From Nocardia lijiangensis NBRC 108240 (lineage in GTDB: Bacteria; Actinomycetota; Actinomycetes; Mycobacteriales; Mycobacteriaceae), in contig NZ_BDBP01000090.1 of the NCBI RefSeq assembly GCF_001613045.1, positions 1 to 43,262 of the forward strand: a stretch of DNA of 43,262 nucleotides, written 5' to 3'. Numbering within the stretch: position 1 is the first letter of the stretch; every line of letters begins with the position of its first letter. Positions 1-7,876 of this stretch are shown here, in pieces. The notes under the pieces are model-generated. The model was given only the letters and a program-made list of their open reading frames with translations. It ran no database searches and was not told the DNA's origin. The translations under genes were made by a program, and so were the position numbers.

Positions 1-382
1 GCAGGGCGACCGCGGCGGCGGGCCGCGCGCCGCGCCGCCACCACAGCGTCGAGTAGCCCGCCTGCATGACCGCGAACGACGACGCGCCCGCGATGAGCCG
101 GCGGTCATTGTCGGGTTCGATGAGCAGGATGTCGCCGACGGTCGCGGCACCGAGCGAGCCGAGCAGGATGGTGCGCTCGGTGGGCTCGATGTCGACGCCG
201 CTGGTCGCCACGTCGGCGGCGAGCAGCGGCATCATCAGCGGTTTGGCGACCCACTGGAGCCGGTCGCGGCCGGTGACCGCGCCGAGCACGGTCACGGCCG
301 CGGCGGCGAGGAATCCGGCGCGAAAGGGACGCCCCGAGCCGGGGAACGAGGTGGTCCGCGCCGGGGCTGCGGTGGAACTCAT
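1..382 (-). CDS. YhhN/TMEM86-family membrane protein, C-terminally cut by the window edge
   Basis: The ATG is at 382, one base after the stop of the upstream fabH-like gene, so the two are probably translated together. The visible 127 residues begin with a polar segment rich in Ser, Thr, Arg and Pro, then a hydrophobic stretch (AGFLAAAAVTVLGAV). Next come the KPLMMPLLAA motif and a second helix ending in GDILLIEPDN. The K-P-L...P-L-L-A pattern followed by G-D-x-L-L is typical of the YhhN family, whose studied members hydrolyse lysoplasmalogens in the membrane. The rest of the protein lies outside the window. The family call rests on these motifs; substrate is unknown, and actinobacteria generally lack plasmalogens, so another lysolipid is possible. 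Confidence 0.7.
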   Translation of the reverse strand, partial: MSSTAAPARTTSFPGSGRPFRAGFLAAAAVTVLGAVTGRDRLQWVAKPLMMPLLAADVATSGVDIEPTERTILLGSLGAATVGDILLIEPDNDRRLIAGASSFAVMQAGYSTLWWRRGARPAAAVAL

Positions 383-383
383 G

Positions 384-1442
384 TCAGAAGCTCGCCTCGG
401 TCGGCGCGGGCGGCAGTGTCACGACCTGACCCGCGTAGCTGAGGCCCGCGCCGAAGCCGAGCAGCAGCGCCAGCTGGCCGCCCTTGGCCTTCCCCGTGAC
501 CAGCATTTCCTCCATGGCCAGCGGAATCGAGGCGGCGGAGGTGTTGCCGGTGTTCTCGATGTCGTTGGCCATCGGGATCTCGTCGGCGAGGCCGAGGTTC
601 TTCTTCATCAGGTCGTTGATGCGGGCGTTGGCCTGGTGTGGGATGAAGACCTCGATGTCCTCCTTGGCCACCCCGGAGGCCTCGAGCGCGTCGGCCAGCG
701 CGCGCGGCAGCGTGACGGCCGCCCAGCGGAACACGCGCGGGCCTTCCATGCGCAGCGACATCCGGCCGACCGGCTCGACCTCGGGGTCGGTGCCCTGCAG
801 GGCCTGGGCCTTGTTCATGAACTCCAGGAAGTCGACGTCCTGGGCGATCGCTTCGGCGTTCTCGCCGTCGCTGCCCCACACCGTCGGGGAGATGCCGTTC
901 TCCTCGCTCGGGCCGACGACGACCGCGCCGGCGCCGTCGCCGAAGATCATGGCGGTGCCGCGGTCGGTCGGGTCGAGTCCGACGGTCATCGTCTCGGCGC
1001 CGATCACCAGCACGTAGTCGGCCGAGCCCGCCCGGATCAGGTCGGCGGCGACGCCGAGGCCGTAGCCGAAGCCGCCGCAGCCGGACGTTAGGTCGAAGGC
1101 CGGGATCCCGTTGATGCCTAGATCGGAGGCGACGGTGGGGGCGCCGTGCGGGGTTAGCTTCAACCAGCTGGAGGTACACAGGATGAGCGCGCCGATCTTG
1201 GACCGGTCGATGCCGGTGTTCACCAGCGCGCGTTCACCCGCGGCCGCGGCGATCGACCGCAGCGTCTCGTCACCGCTGATCCAGCGCCGGTTACGGATGC
1301 CCGTGCGCTCGTAGATCCACTGGTCCGTCGAATCGAGAACCTCGCACACCTCGTCATTGCTGACGATGCGCTGCGGCCGGTAAGCACCGATTCCGAGCAT
1401 CGCAACATTTTCGCGACTCTTGTTTACTGCAATGCCCACCAC
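384..1442 (-). CDS. Beta-ketoacyl-ACP synthase III (FabH-like)
   Basis: This 352-residue condensing enzyme belongs to the KAS III family, which joins an acyl-CoA starter to malonyl-ACP at the start of fatty-acid or related chain synthesis in the cytoplasm. The catalytic triad is readable: Cys122 in TSGCGGF, His269 in the IPHQAN motif and Asn300 in GNTSAAS. The C terminus carries the glycine loop GFGAGLSYAG. Length is normal (FabH is about 320-350). The start is a GTG; an ATG at residue 15 is an alternative. Its stop lies one base before the YhhN-like start, and pyrE is 50 bp upstream on the same strand. It may be the housekeeping FabH or a paralogue for a specialised lipid; the sequence alone does not decide, so no gene symbol is given. 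Confidence 0.9.
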   Translation of the reverse strand: MVGIAVNKSRENVAMLGIGAYRPQRIVSNDEVCEVLDSTDQWIYERTGIRNRRWISGDETLRSIAAAAGERALVNTGIDRSKIGALILCTSSWLKLTPHGAPTVASDLGINGIPAFDLTSGCGGFGYGLGVAADLIRAGSADYVLVIGAETMTVGLDPTDRGTAMIFGDGAGAVVVGPSEENGISPTVWGSDGENAEAIAQDVDFLEFMNKAQALQGTDPEVEPVGRMSLRMEGPRVFRWAAVTLPRALADALEASGVAKEDIEVFIPHQANARINDLMKKNLGLADEIPMANDIENTGNTSAASIPLAMEEMLVTGKAKGGQLALLLGFGAGLSYAGQVVTLPPAPTEASF

Positions 1443-1492
1443 GGTGACTCACACGTCCTTCAACTTTCGGACAACTCGAACTGTCGTCCAGG

Positions 1493-2062
1493 CTAACCCA
1501 GCGCAAGATCCTTGAGACCGAGGATCGAGCGATACTCCAACCCCTCGGCGGCGATCACCTGGTCGGCGCCTGTCTCCCGATCCACGACGGTGGCGACACC
1601 GACCACGGTCGCACCCGCCTCGCGCAGTGCGCGCACCGCCGTGAGCGGGGAATTTCCGGTGGTGGTCGTGTCCTCGACGACGAGCACCCGCTTGCCGACG
1701 ATGTCGGGCCCCTCGATCTGACGCTGCATGCCGTGGCTCTTGGCGACCTTGCGCACCACGAACGCGTCGATGGGGCGGCCCGGCGCGTGCAGCACCGCGA
1801 GCGCGACCGGGTCTGCGCCCATGGTGAGCCCGCCGACGGAGTCGAAATCCCAGTCCGCGACCAGCTCGCGGAGCAATTTGCCGATCAGTGGCCCCGCGCT
1901 GTGGTGCAGGGTCGCCCGGCGCAGGTCGACGTAGTAATCGGCCTCCTTGCCGGAGGACAGCGTCACCTTGCCGTGCACGACGGCGAGCTCGCGCACCAGC
2001 GCGGCCAATTTCTCACGGTCGGTGCCGAGCACGGAATCGCTGGTTGTCGCCTCGTCGATCAT
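1493..2062 (-). CDS. pyrE: Orotate phosphoribosyltransferase
   Basis: PyrE transfers the phosphoribosyl group of PRPP to orotate, giving OMP in de novo pyrimidine synthesis. The 189-residue protein has the PRPP-binding loop VLVVEDTTTTGNS near residues 126-138, the early TLSSGKEADYYVDLRR orotate-site region and the flexible-loop KxxKSHG segment (VRKVAKSHG). Length matches the short actinobacterial form. The ATG is 2 bp after the stop of the upstream SDR gene, so both are likely on one mRNA. In M. tuberculosis pyrE lies next to Rv0383c and clpB, the same neighbours seen here. Confidence 0.95.
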   Translation of the reverse strand: MIDEATTSDSVLGTDREKLAALVRELAVVHGKVTLSSGKEADYYVDLRRATLHHSAGPLIGKLLRELVADWDFDSVGGLTMGADPVALAVLHAPGRPIDAFVVRKVAKSHGMQRQIEGPDIVGKRVLVVEDTTTTGNSPLTAVRALREAGATVVGVATVVDRETGADQVIAAEGLEYRSILGLKDLALG

Positions 2063-2064
2063 GT

Positions 2065-2877
2065 CTAAGTCCTTCCGCGTGAATTGAACAGGCCCCGATT
2101 CATTCGGACCTGCAGGGTTCGCGGGATGAGTCCGGCCATCGCCGTGATCGCTTTGTACTGCGCACCGGGCACGCTGATCACCCGGTCCTTGTCCAGATCA
2201 CTCAGCGAACCGGCGACGACCTGCTCGACGGAAAGCCACAACGGTTTCGGCAGCGAGGACATCTCGATACCGGCTCGCTCATGGAATTCGGTGTGGACGA
2301 ATCCGGGGCACAACGCCTGGATCCGGACCCCGGTTCCAGCGAGTCCGCCCGCCAACCCTTCCGTGAAGGATACGACGTACGACTTGGAGGCCGAGTAGGT
2401 CGATCCCCGACCCGGCACCAGGCCTGCGACGCTGGCCACATTGACGATCGACCCCTTGGCCGCGGCGATCATCGACGGCAGCGCCGCGTGAGTGAGCTGG
2501 AGCACGGAAGTGACGTTGACGTCCAGCTGCGCCTGCAACTTCTCGTAGGGCAGCGTCCAGAACTCCCCGGAGTGCGCGAATCCCGCGTTGTTGACCAGGA
2601 ATTCGATGCCGTCGGCGGCGCGGGCGGCGACCCGCTCCCGGTCCGCGGCCTGCGCGAGATCGGCGGCGAGCACCTCGGAGCGGGTGGCGTATTTCCGTTC
2701 GACCTCGTCGGCCAGCGCCTCCAGCCGCTCGGCGTCCCTGGCGACGAGCACCAGGTCGTAGCCCAGCGACGCCAGCCGCAGCGCGAACCCGTGACCGATG
2801 CCGGAGGTCGGTCCGGTGATCAGCGCGACGGGTCGGGTGGCGCCGGGCAGGCGCGCGGGAACGGAGCTGTCGGTCAT
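2065..2877 (-). CDS. Short-chain dehydrogenase/reductase (SDR)
   Basis: A 270-residue classical SDR. The cofactor motif TGPTSGIG is at residues 21-28, the NNAG motif near 96-99, Ser149 in NVASVAG, and the catalytic Tyr161-xxx-Lys165 in YSASK. The open frame runs much further upstream, but the ATG at 2877 is chosen because the preceding codons overlap the end of the ttfA-like gene and are not SDR-like. The basic residue R47 in the VARDAERLE segment suggests NADP preference, an inference. It resembles the fatty-acyl or carbonyl reductase type often found near lipid genes. It is inserted between pyrE and ttfA, which as I recall are adjacent in M. tuberculosis. Confidence 0.88.
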   Translation of the reverse strand: MTDSSVPARLPGATRPVALITGPTSGIGHGFALRLASLGYDLVLVARDAERLEALADEVERKYATRSEVLAADLAQAADRERVAARAADGIEFLVNNAGFAHSGEFWTLPYEKLQAQLDVNVTSVLQLTHAALPSMIAAAKGSIVNVASVAGLVPGRGSTYSASKSYVVSFTEGLAGGLAGTGVRIQALCPGFVHTEFHERAGIEMSSLPKPLWLSVEQVVAGSLSDLDKDRVISVPGAQYKAITAMAGLIPRTLQVRMNRGLFNSRGRT

Positions 2878-2902
2878 CGCGGCACAAATCCAATCGAGCG
2901 TG

Positions 2903-3952
2903 TCACTGCGGCACGGGGCCCTGGTACGGACGGAATCCGGGGTGGAAGGGGCCGCCGGGCCGGTCCGGCTCGTCGGCCGCGGGGCGCGGCTCCTCGTCCC
3001 AGTCGGCCTCGGGCTCGTCGCCGGCGGACCAGCGGTCCTCGCGCACCCTGGAATCAGGGACGACGGCCAGCGAGGGTCGGCGCGACTGCTCGCCCGCGGG
3101 CTCGGCGCGCAGTGACGCGCGCTCGTCCGGTTCCTCGAGGAAGTCCTCGTCGGCGAAGTCGCTGTCGGAGAAATCCCGATCGTCGCGGTCGTCGTAGCCG
3201 CGGTCCCGGTCGTCGCCGTCCGCACCGGGCGGAAGCACACGGGAGGAGCCGCGGGCTTGCCCGCGTGACTCCTCGGCGCGGCCGCGGGTCTTGGGGTGCG
3301 GACGGCCAGGGTCGTGATCGGCGTTGTCCCCCCCGCGCGGGTCGCTGACCGGTGGCAGCACGTGCAGCAGACCGGACAGCCGCAGCACCGAGTCGATCGC
3401 GGACTCCCAATCCTTCGCCGCCGTGCCGACATTCAGCATGCCGAGGGTCCAGTTGCCTTCGCTCCATAGCATCTGCACGGTGTCGGGCAGCGTCTCGATG
3501 AACGCGACCATCCGCTGATCGACCGCGTGCCTGGCGATCTCCGGGTTCGTCGCGAAGACGACCCGGTCGCCGATGGCACCGAGCAACTCCAGATCCGCGT
3601 CCTTCGGCGGGGACGCGGTCTTGAGCCGCATGTCGACATCGATGTCCGAACCGATCTGGCGGCGCACCGCGACCAGCGTCGCGGCGTCCTCCAGATCGAA
3701 CAGAACGAACTTCTCGCCCTTGCGAATACCGGAGACCACGTCGACCGCCGACAGGTAGCCGAGTTTGGCCAGCGCGCCGCGCCGCCACGTCGACGGGAGT
3801 GCCGGTTCCACCGACACGTAGGTGTACCCCTGGGCCTTCGCCCAGACCTGGCGCGCGTGACCGGTCCGCTGTCGCTGGACCCGATCGAAATACAGCAGAA
3901 CGATCGCGCCAACAAGCGCGATCGCCGCCAACCCGAACCACATAGCCGTCAT
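2903..3952 (-). CDS. ttfA: TtfA-like TMM transport factor (Rv0383c family)
   Basis: The protein has 349 residues: an N-terminal transmembrane helix (about residues 4-22, WFGLAAIALVGAIVLLYF), a basic linker, then a soluble domain to about residue 205. It ends in a long acidic, Arg/Asp/Pro-rich disordered tail of low complexity. In mycobacteria the protein at this locus (Rv0383c, between pyrE and clpB) is TtfA, an accessory factor of the MmpL3 exporter of trehalose monomycolate. Assignment here is by synteny, topology and my recollection of the family sequence. The tail is longer than I recall for mycobacterial TtfA. Start is ATG at 3952; a second ATG three codons in is possible. A terminator hairpin upstream (4049-4071) separates it from the preceding gene, so it probably has its own promoter. 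Confidence 0.7.
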   Translation of the reverse strand: MTAMWFGLAAIALVGAIVLLYFDRVQRQRTGHARQVWAKAQGYTYVSVEPALPSTWRRGALAKLGYLSAVDVVSGIRKGEKFVLFDLEDAATLVAVRRQIGSDIDVDMRLKTASPPKDADLELLGAIGDRVVFATNPEIARHAVDQRMVAFIETLPDTVQMLWSEGNWTLGMLNVGTAAKDWESAIDSVLRLSGLLHVLPPVSDPRGGDNADHDPGRPHPKTRGRAEESRGQARGSSRVLPPGADGDDRDRGYDDRDDRDFSDSDFADEDFLEEPDERASLRAEPAGEQSRRPSLAVVPDSRVREDRWSAGDEPEADWDEEPRPAADEPDRPGGPFHPGFRPYQGPVPQ

Positions 3953-4048
3953 CGCGGTCTACCCTAATAGGCCCGGCCGGTGGAACGCCTTCTTTGGTGC
4001 CGCGCCGGGCCGCGCATCTTGTGCCGCCGCACGATGGCCTGCCTCGAT

Positions 4049-4071
4049 CCTCCGCCCGGACCGGGCGGAGG
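4049..4071 (-). terminator. Terminator hairpin after the proline-rich membrane protein gene
   Basis: A perfect 10-bp GC stem (4049-4058 with 4062-4071) and a 3-nt loop sit just downstream of the gene ending at 4084. No clear U tract follows, as is common in actinobacteria. Confidence 0.6.
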
Positions 4072-4083
4072 CGAGGGCGCCGC

Positions 4084-4866
4084 TCATCTTGTGCCGCCGG
4101 GCAGCGCGGTGCTGATGATGATCTTGGCGCGGATCGATCCGTCCTGGCCCTTGTCGCCCTGCACCATGACCATGTCGCCCACGGGCAGATCGGCGGGCTT
4201 GGCTCCGGACAGCGAGATCACCTGGGTGAGCTCGTCGGTCAGCACGTTCATCGTGTTGCCGGAGAGGGTGTCGATGATGAGCTGGCCTGCCTCGTTGGCG
4301 CTGATGGTGCCCATGGTCGCGCCGATGCCGTCGATTCCGGGCAGACCGGGCATCTCAGGCAGCTTGCTCGGGCCGGGCTGTCCGGGCGGGTGATGGGTCG
4401 TCGTGTGCGTGGCGGTCGCGGCTGCCGTCGTGGACGACGAGTCCCGCTCGCCGAGCACCAGCCCGGCGACCACTCCGGCCACCGCGACGAGCGCCACGAC
4501 GCCCAGGGTGAGCGCGACCCACAGTCCTGTATTGCGTTTGGGCGGTTGCTGATCCATCGGTGGGCCGCCCGGCGGCACGGCGCCCGGCGGAACGCCCCCG
4601 GGCTGATTCATTCCCTGCGCACCGGGGAACTGGGGTCCTCCTGGATATTGATTGCCGTAGCCGCCTTCGTAGCCGCCCCACTGGCTCTCCATCGGCGGGA
4701 GCTGTTTGGTGGCGTTCTCGGGCGGCGGGCCCCACTCGAATTGTTCGGGCGTGGGGTACCGGGTGGTGTCTCCGGACGGGTCGTAGCCGGACGCACCCGG
4801 CGGACCGAGGTGTTCGGTCGGCGTATCCCCCGGCCGCTGCCCCCAGGGATCCTTAGGGTTCGTCAT
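4084..4866 (-). CDS. Proline-rich single-pass membrane protein with DUF5666-like external domain
   Basis: The 260-residue protein has three parts. Residues 1-110 are a cytoplasmic, disordered segment rich in Pro, Gly, Gln and Tyr. One transmembrane helix follows at about 114-136 (WVALTLGVVALVAVAGVVAGLVL). After a Thr/His/Pro spacer, the extracytoplasmic domain (about 185-260) contains the pattern ...GNTMNVLTDELTQVI...DLPVGDMVMVQGDKGQDGSIRAK..., which fits the small OB-like DUF5666 module. The architecture is common in Nocardia and mycobacteria for envelope proteins of unknown role. It lies between clpB and ttfA on the same strand, with hairpin terminators on both sides, so it is likely monocistronic. 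Function unknown. Confidence 0.75.
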   Translation of the reverse strand: MTNPKDPWGQRPGDTPTEHLGPPGASGYDPSGDTTRYPTPEQFEWGPPPENATKQLPPMESQWGGYEGGYGNQYPGGPQFPGAQGMNQPGGVPPGAVPPGGPPMDQQPPKRNTGLWVALTLGVVALVAVAGVVAGLVLGERDSSSTTAAATATHTTTHHPPGQPGPSKLPEMPGLPGIDGIGATMGTISANEAGQLIIDTLSGNTMNVLTDELTQVISLSGAKPADLPVGDMVMVQGDKGQDGSIRAKIIISTALPGGTR

Positions 4867-4994
4867 GCTTCCAGAGTAGGCGCACCCAGACCTCTGCTCC
4901 GGCCGTCCGCGAGCATTCGACGGACTCGATCCGACAAGCGCCCGCTGGGCCGCCGATCCCCCACGTCGAAGTAAGCCACCTGCCGAATACGCGA

Positions 4995-5023
4995 ACGCCC
5001 CCGCCCACCTCGGGCGAGGGCGT
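4995..5023 (-). terminator. clpB terminator
   Basis: An 11-bp stem with one mismatch (4995-5006 with 5012-5023) and a 5-nt loop lies 10 bp past the clpB stop. Confidence 0.65.
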
Positions 5024-5032
5024 CCTGCGCAT

Positions 5033-7588
5033 TCAGCGGCCGACGATCAGGCCGTCGCCGTCCTTGCTCACGCCGACCTTGACGGTGTCGCCGTCGGCGA
5101 CCTCGCCCGCGAGCAGTTCCTTGGCGAGGGTGTCGCCGATGGACTGCTGGATCAGCCTGCGCAGCGGGCGGGCGCCGTAGACCGGGTCGTAGCCGCGCAC
5201 GGCGAGCCAGAACCTGGCCGAATCGCTGACGTCCAGCTTCAGCCTGCGCTGCGCCAGGCGCTTTTGCAGCTGGTCGAGCTGGATGTCGACGATCTGTTCC
5301 AGCTGCTCCTCGTCGAGCGCGTGGAACATGACCACGTCGTCGAGGCGGTTGAGGAACTCGGGCTTGAACGCCGAGCGCACCGCGTTCATGACGAAGTCCT
5401 TGTCACCGCCCGCACCCAGGTTCGAGGTGAGGATGAGGATGGTGTTGCGGAAGTCCACCGTGCGGCCCTGGCCGTCGGTGAGCCGTCCCTCGTCGAGCAC
5501 GGCGAGCAGGATGTCGAACACATCCGGGTGCGCCTTCTCGATCTCGTCGAACAGCACCACGGTGTAGGGCCTGCGCCGCACCGCCTCGGTGAGCTGGCCG
5601 CCCTGGTCGTAGCCGATGTAGCCGGGAGGCGCGCCGACCAGGCGGGCCACCGAATGCTTCTCGCTGTACTCGCTCATGTCGATCCGAACCATGGCGCGTT
5701 CGTCGTCGAACAGGAAGTCCGCCAACGCCTTTGCCAGTTCGGTCTTGCCGACGCCGGTGGGGCCGACGAACATGAACGAGCCGGTCGGCCGGTTCGGATC
5801 GGCGACGCCCGCGCGCGCCCTGCGCACCGCGTCGGAGACGGCCTGCACGGCCTCCTTCTGGCCGACGACGCGACGCCCGAGCTCCTCCTCCATGCGGAGC
5901 AGCTTCTGGGTCTCGCCCTCCATCAGCCTGCCCACCGGGATTCCGGTCCACGCGGACACCACCTCGGCGATGTCATCGGGGCCGACCTCCTCCTTGAGCA
6001 TCACCTCGCCGTCGGGCGCGGCGCCGTTGACCTTCTCGGCCTTGGCAAGCTCCTTCTCCAGCGTCGGGATCCGGCCGTACCGCAGTTCGGCCGCTTTACC
6101 GAGATCGCCGTCGCGCTCGGCGCGCTCGGACTCGCCGCGCAGGCTCTCCAGCTGCTCCTTGAGGGTGCGGACCTGGTCGATGGCGTTCTTCTCGTTCTGC
6201 CACCGGGTCATCAGCTGGTTGAGCTTCTCGCGGTCGTCGGCCAGTTCCTGGCGCAGCTTCTCCAGGCGCTGCTTGGAGGCCTCGTCGGTCTCCTTGCTCA
6301 GCGCCACCTCTTCGATCTCGAGTCGGCGCACCGCGCGCTCGACTTCATCGATCTCCACCGGGCGCGAGTCGATCTCCATGCGCAGCCGCGAGGCCGACTC
6401 GTCGACCAGGTCGATCGCCTTGTCCGGCAGGAACCGCGAGGTGATGTAGCGATCCGAGAGGGCGGCCGCGGCCACCAGCGCGGAGTCGGTGATGCGCACG
6501 CCGTGGTGCACCTCGTAGCGCTCCTTGATGCCGCGCAGGATGCCGACGGTGTCCTCCACCGAGGGCTCGCCGACCAGCACCTGCTGGAAGCGGCGCTCCA
6601 GGGCGGCGTCCTTCTCGACGTGCTTGCGGTACTCCTCCAGCGTGGTCGCGCCTACCAGGCGCAACTCGCCGCGGGCCAGCATCGGCTTGATCATGTTGCC
6701 CGCGTCCATCGCCGATTCGCCGGTCGCGCCCGCGCCGACGATGGTGTGCAGCTCATCGATGAAGGTGATGATCTGTCCCGCGCTGTTCTTGATGTCCTCG
6801 AGCACGGCCTTGAGCCGCTCCTCGAATTCACCGCGATACTTCGCGCCCGCCACCATCGCGCCGAGATCCAGTGACACGACGGACTTTCCGCGCAACGACT
6901 CCGGGACGTCGCCCGCGACGATGCGCTGGGCGAGCCCCTCGACGATCGCGGTCTTGCCGACGCCGGGCTCGCCGATCAGCACCGGGTTGTTCTTGGTGCG
7001 GCGGCTCAGCACCTGGACGACGCGCCGGATCTCGGTGTCGCGCCCGATGACCGGGTCGAGCTTGCCGGAGCGCGCGGCCTCGGTGAGGTTGGTGGAGTAC
7101 TTCTCCAGCGCCTGGTAGGTGCCCTCCGGGTCGGGGCTGGTCACCCTGGCGCTGCCGCGCACGGTGGTGAACGCCTCGCGCAGCGCGTCGGCGGTCGCGC
7201 CGTACTTGGTGAGCAGCATGGTGACGTCCGTGTCGCCCTGGGCGAGGCCGACCACGACGTGCTCGGTGGAGACGTACTCGTCGCCGAGTTCGGTGGCCAG
7301 CCGCTGGGCCGCGGTGATGGCGGCCAGCGCCTCGCGCCCGAGTTGCGGCGTGGTGGTCGCGCCGGTCGCCCTGGGCAGCCGGTCGACGATGTCCTGTGCC
7401 TCGCGCCGAATCGTCGCGGGGTCGACGCCGACGGCCTTCAGCAGTGGGGCGGCGATGCCGTCGGTCTGATCCAGCAACGCCACCAGCAAGTGCGCCGGAC
7501 GAATCTCCGGGTTGCCCGCGGCCGACGCCGCTTGGAGGGCTGCGGTCAGCGCCGCCTGGGTCTTGGTGGTGGGATTGAACGAGTCCAC
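5033..7588 (-). CDS. clpB: ATP-dependent disaggregase ClpB
   Basis: ClpB is a hexameric AAA+ unfoldase that rescues aggregated proteins together with DnaK-DnaJ-GrpE. The 851 residues give the full architecture: an N-terminal Clp repeat domain (1-145), a first AAA domain with Walker A GEPGVGKT (206-213), the coiled-coil middle domain (about 400-525, rich in Glu, Lys, Leu), a second AAA domain with GPTGVGKTE, and the C-terminal small domain. The GTG start is preceded by a good ribosome site (GAGGAAGG). Upstream lie a SigH-like promoter and a HAIR operator, so expression should respond to heat and oxidative stress through SigH and HspR. The partner dnaK operon is 10 kb away on the same strand. 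Confidence 0.98.
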   Translation of the reverse strand: MDSFNPTTKTQAALTAALQAASAAGNPEIRPAHLLVALLDQTDGIAAPLLKAVGVDPATIRREAQDIVDRLPRATGATTTPQLGREALAAITAAQRLATELGDEYVSTEHVVVGLAQGDTDVTMLLTKYGATADALREAFTTVRGSARVTSPDPEGTYQALEKYSTNLTEAARSGKLDPVIGRDTEIRRVVQVLSRRTKNNPVLIGEPGVGKTAIVEGLAQRIVAGDVPESLRGKSVVSLDLGAMVAGAKYRGEFEERLKAVLEDIKNSAGQIITFIDELHTIVGAGATGESAMDAGNMIKPMLARGELRLVGATTLEEYRKHVEKDAALERRFQQVLVGEPSVEDTVGILRGIKERYEVHHGVRITDSALVAAAALSDRYITSRFLPDKAIDLVDESASRLRMEIDSRPVEIDEVERAVRRLEIEEVALSKETDEASKQRLEKLRQELADDREKLNQLMTRWQNEKNAIDQVRTLKEQLESLRGESERAERDGDLGKAAELRYGRIPTLEKELAKAEKVNGAAPDGEVMLKEEVGPDDIAEVVSAWTGIPVGRLMEGETQKLLRMEEELGRRVVGQKEAVQAVSDAVRRARAGVADPNRPTGSFMFVGPTGVGKTELAKALADFLFDDERAMVRIDMSEYSEKHSVARLVGAPPGYIGYDQGGQLTEAVRRRPYTVVLFDEIEKAHPDVFDILLAVLDEGRLTDGQGRTVDFRNTILILTSNLGAGGDKDFVMNAVRSAFKPEFLNRLDDVVMFHALDEEQLEQIVDIQLDQLQKRLAQRRLKLDVSDSARFWLAVRGYDPVYGARPLRRLIQQSIGDTLAKELLAGEVADGDTVKVGVSKDGDGLIVGR

Positions 7589-7675
7589 GAGTCACCTTCC
7601 TCTAGTCGATTCCACAGCATCGAGTGCCCTTCCCGCGCGAGATGACGCGCGGGCTCGTGCTGTTCCTATCGGTCC

Positions 7676-7701
7676 AACGTGGGAAAGGTTGAGTCTGTTC
7701 C
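7676..7701 (-). promoter_or_regulatory. SigH-like promoter of clpB
   Basis: Reading the minus strand, GGAACA (7701-7696) is followed after 16 nt by CGTT (7679-7676). This fits the mycobacterial SigH consensus GGAAYA-N16/17-CGTT. It would give a leader of roughly 80 nt before the GTG at 7588. In M. tuberculosis clpB is known to be SigH-dependent; SigE-type recognition is an alternative here. Confidence 0.7.
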
Positions 7702-7708
7702 GCTCAAG
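7688..7708. promoter_or_regulatory. HAIR element (HspR operator) of clpB
   Basis: GTTGAGT-N7-GCTCAAG matches the HAIR consensus CTTGAGT-N7-ACTCAAG at 12 of 14 positions. The 7-nt spacer contains the whole GGAACA -35 element described in the preceding entry, so bound HspR should block that promoter directly. Confidence 0.85.
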
Positions 7709-7809
7709 TTTAAAAACTTTCCGGCGGCCCGCCACCCGGCCGTTCCAGCGGCTCAACGCTACGCCGCGCCATCGTCGAATGCGATGAATCGCAGCGCCGG
7801 TGGTGTAGG

Positions 7810-7848
7810 GATGCATACAAGCACCATGACCGGTTAGTTGATGCATCA
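7810..7848. promoter_or_regulatory. Paired GATGCAT sites, possible operator of the MDR gene
   Basis: GATGCAT occurs at 7810 and again at 7840, 30 bp apart, and the second is within the perfect palindrome TGATGCATCA (7839-7848). They lie 30-65 bp upstream of the ATG at 7877. No regulator gene is adjacent, and the sites also face the clpB regulatory region. The role is inferred from position only. Confidence 0.3.
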
Positions 7849-7876
7849 CCCTTCAGCCGAACCGAGGAGCGAACCG

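Noticed and set aside
5264..6874. Long plus-strand frame inside clpB
   Set aside because: It is the antisense shadow of ClpB with unnatural composition.
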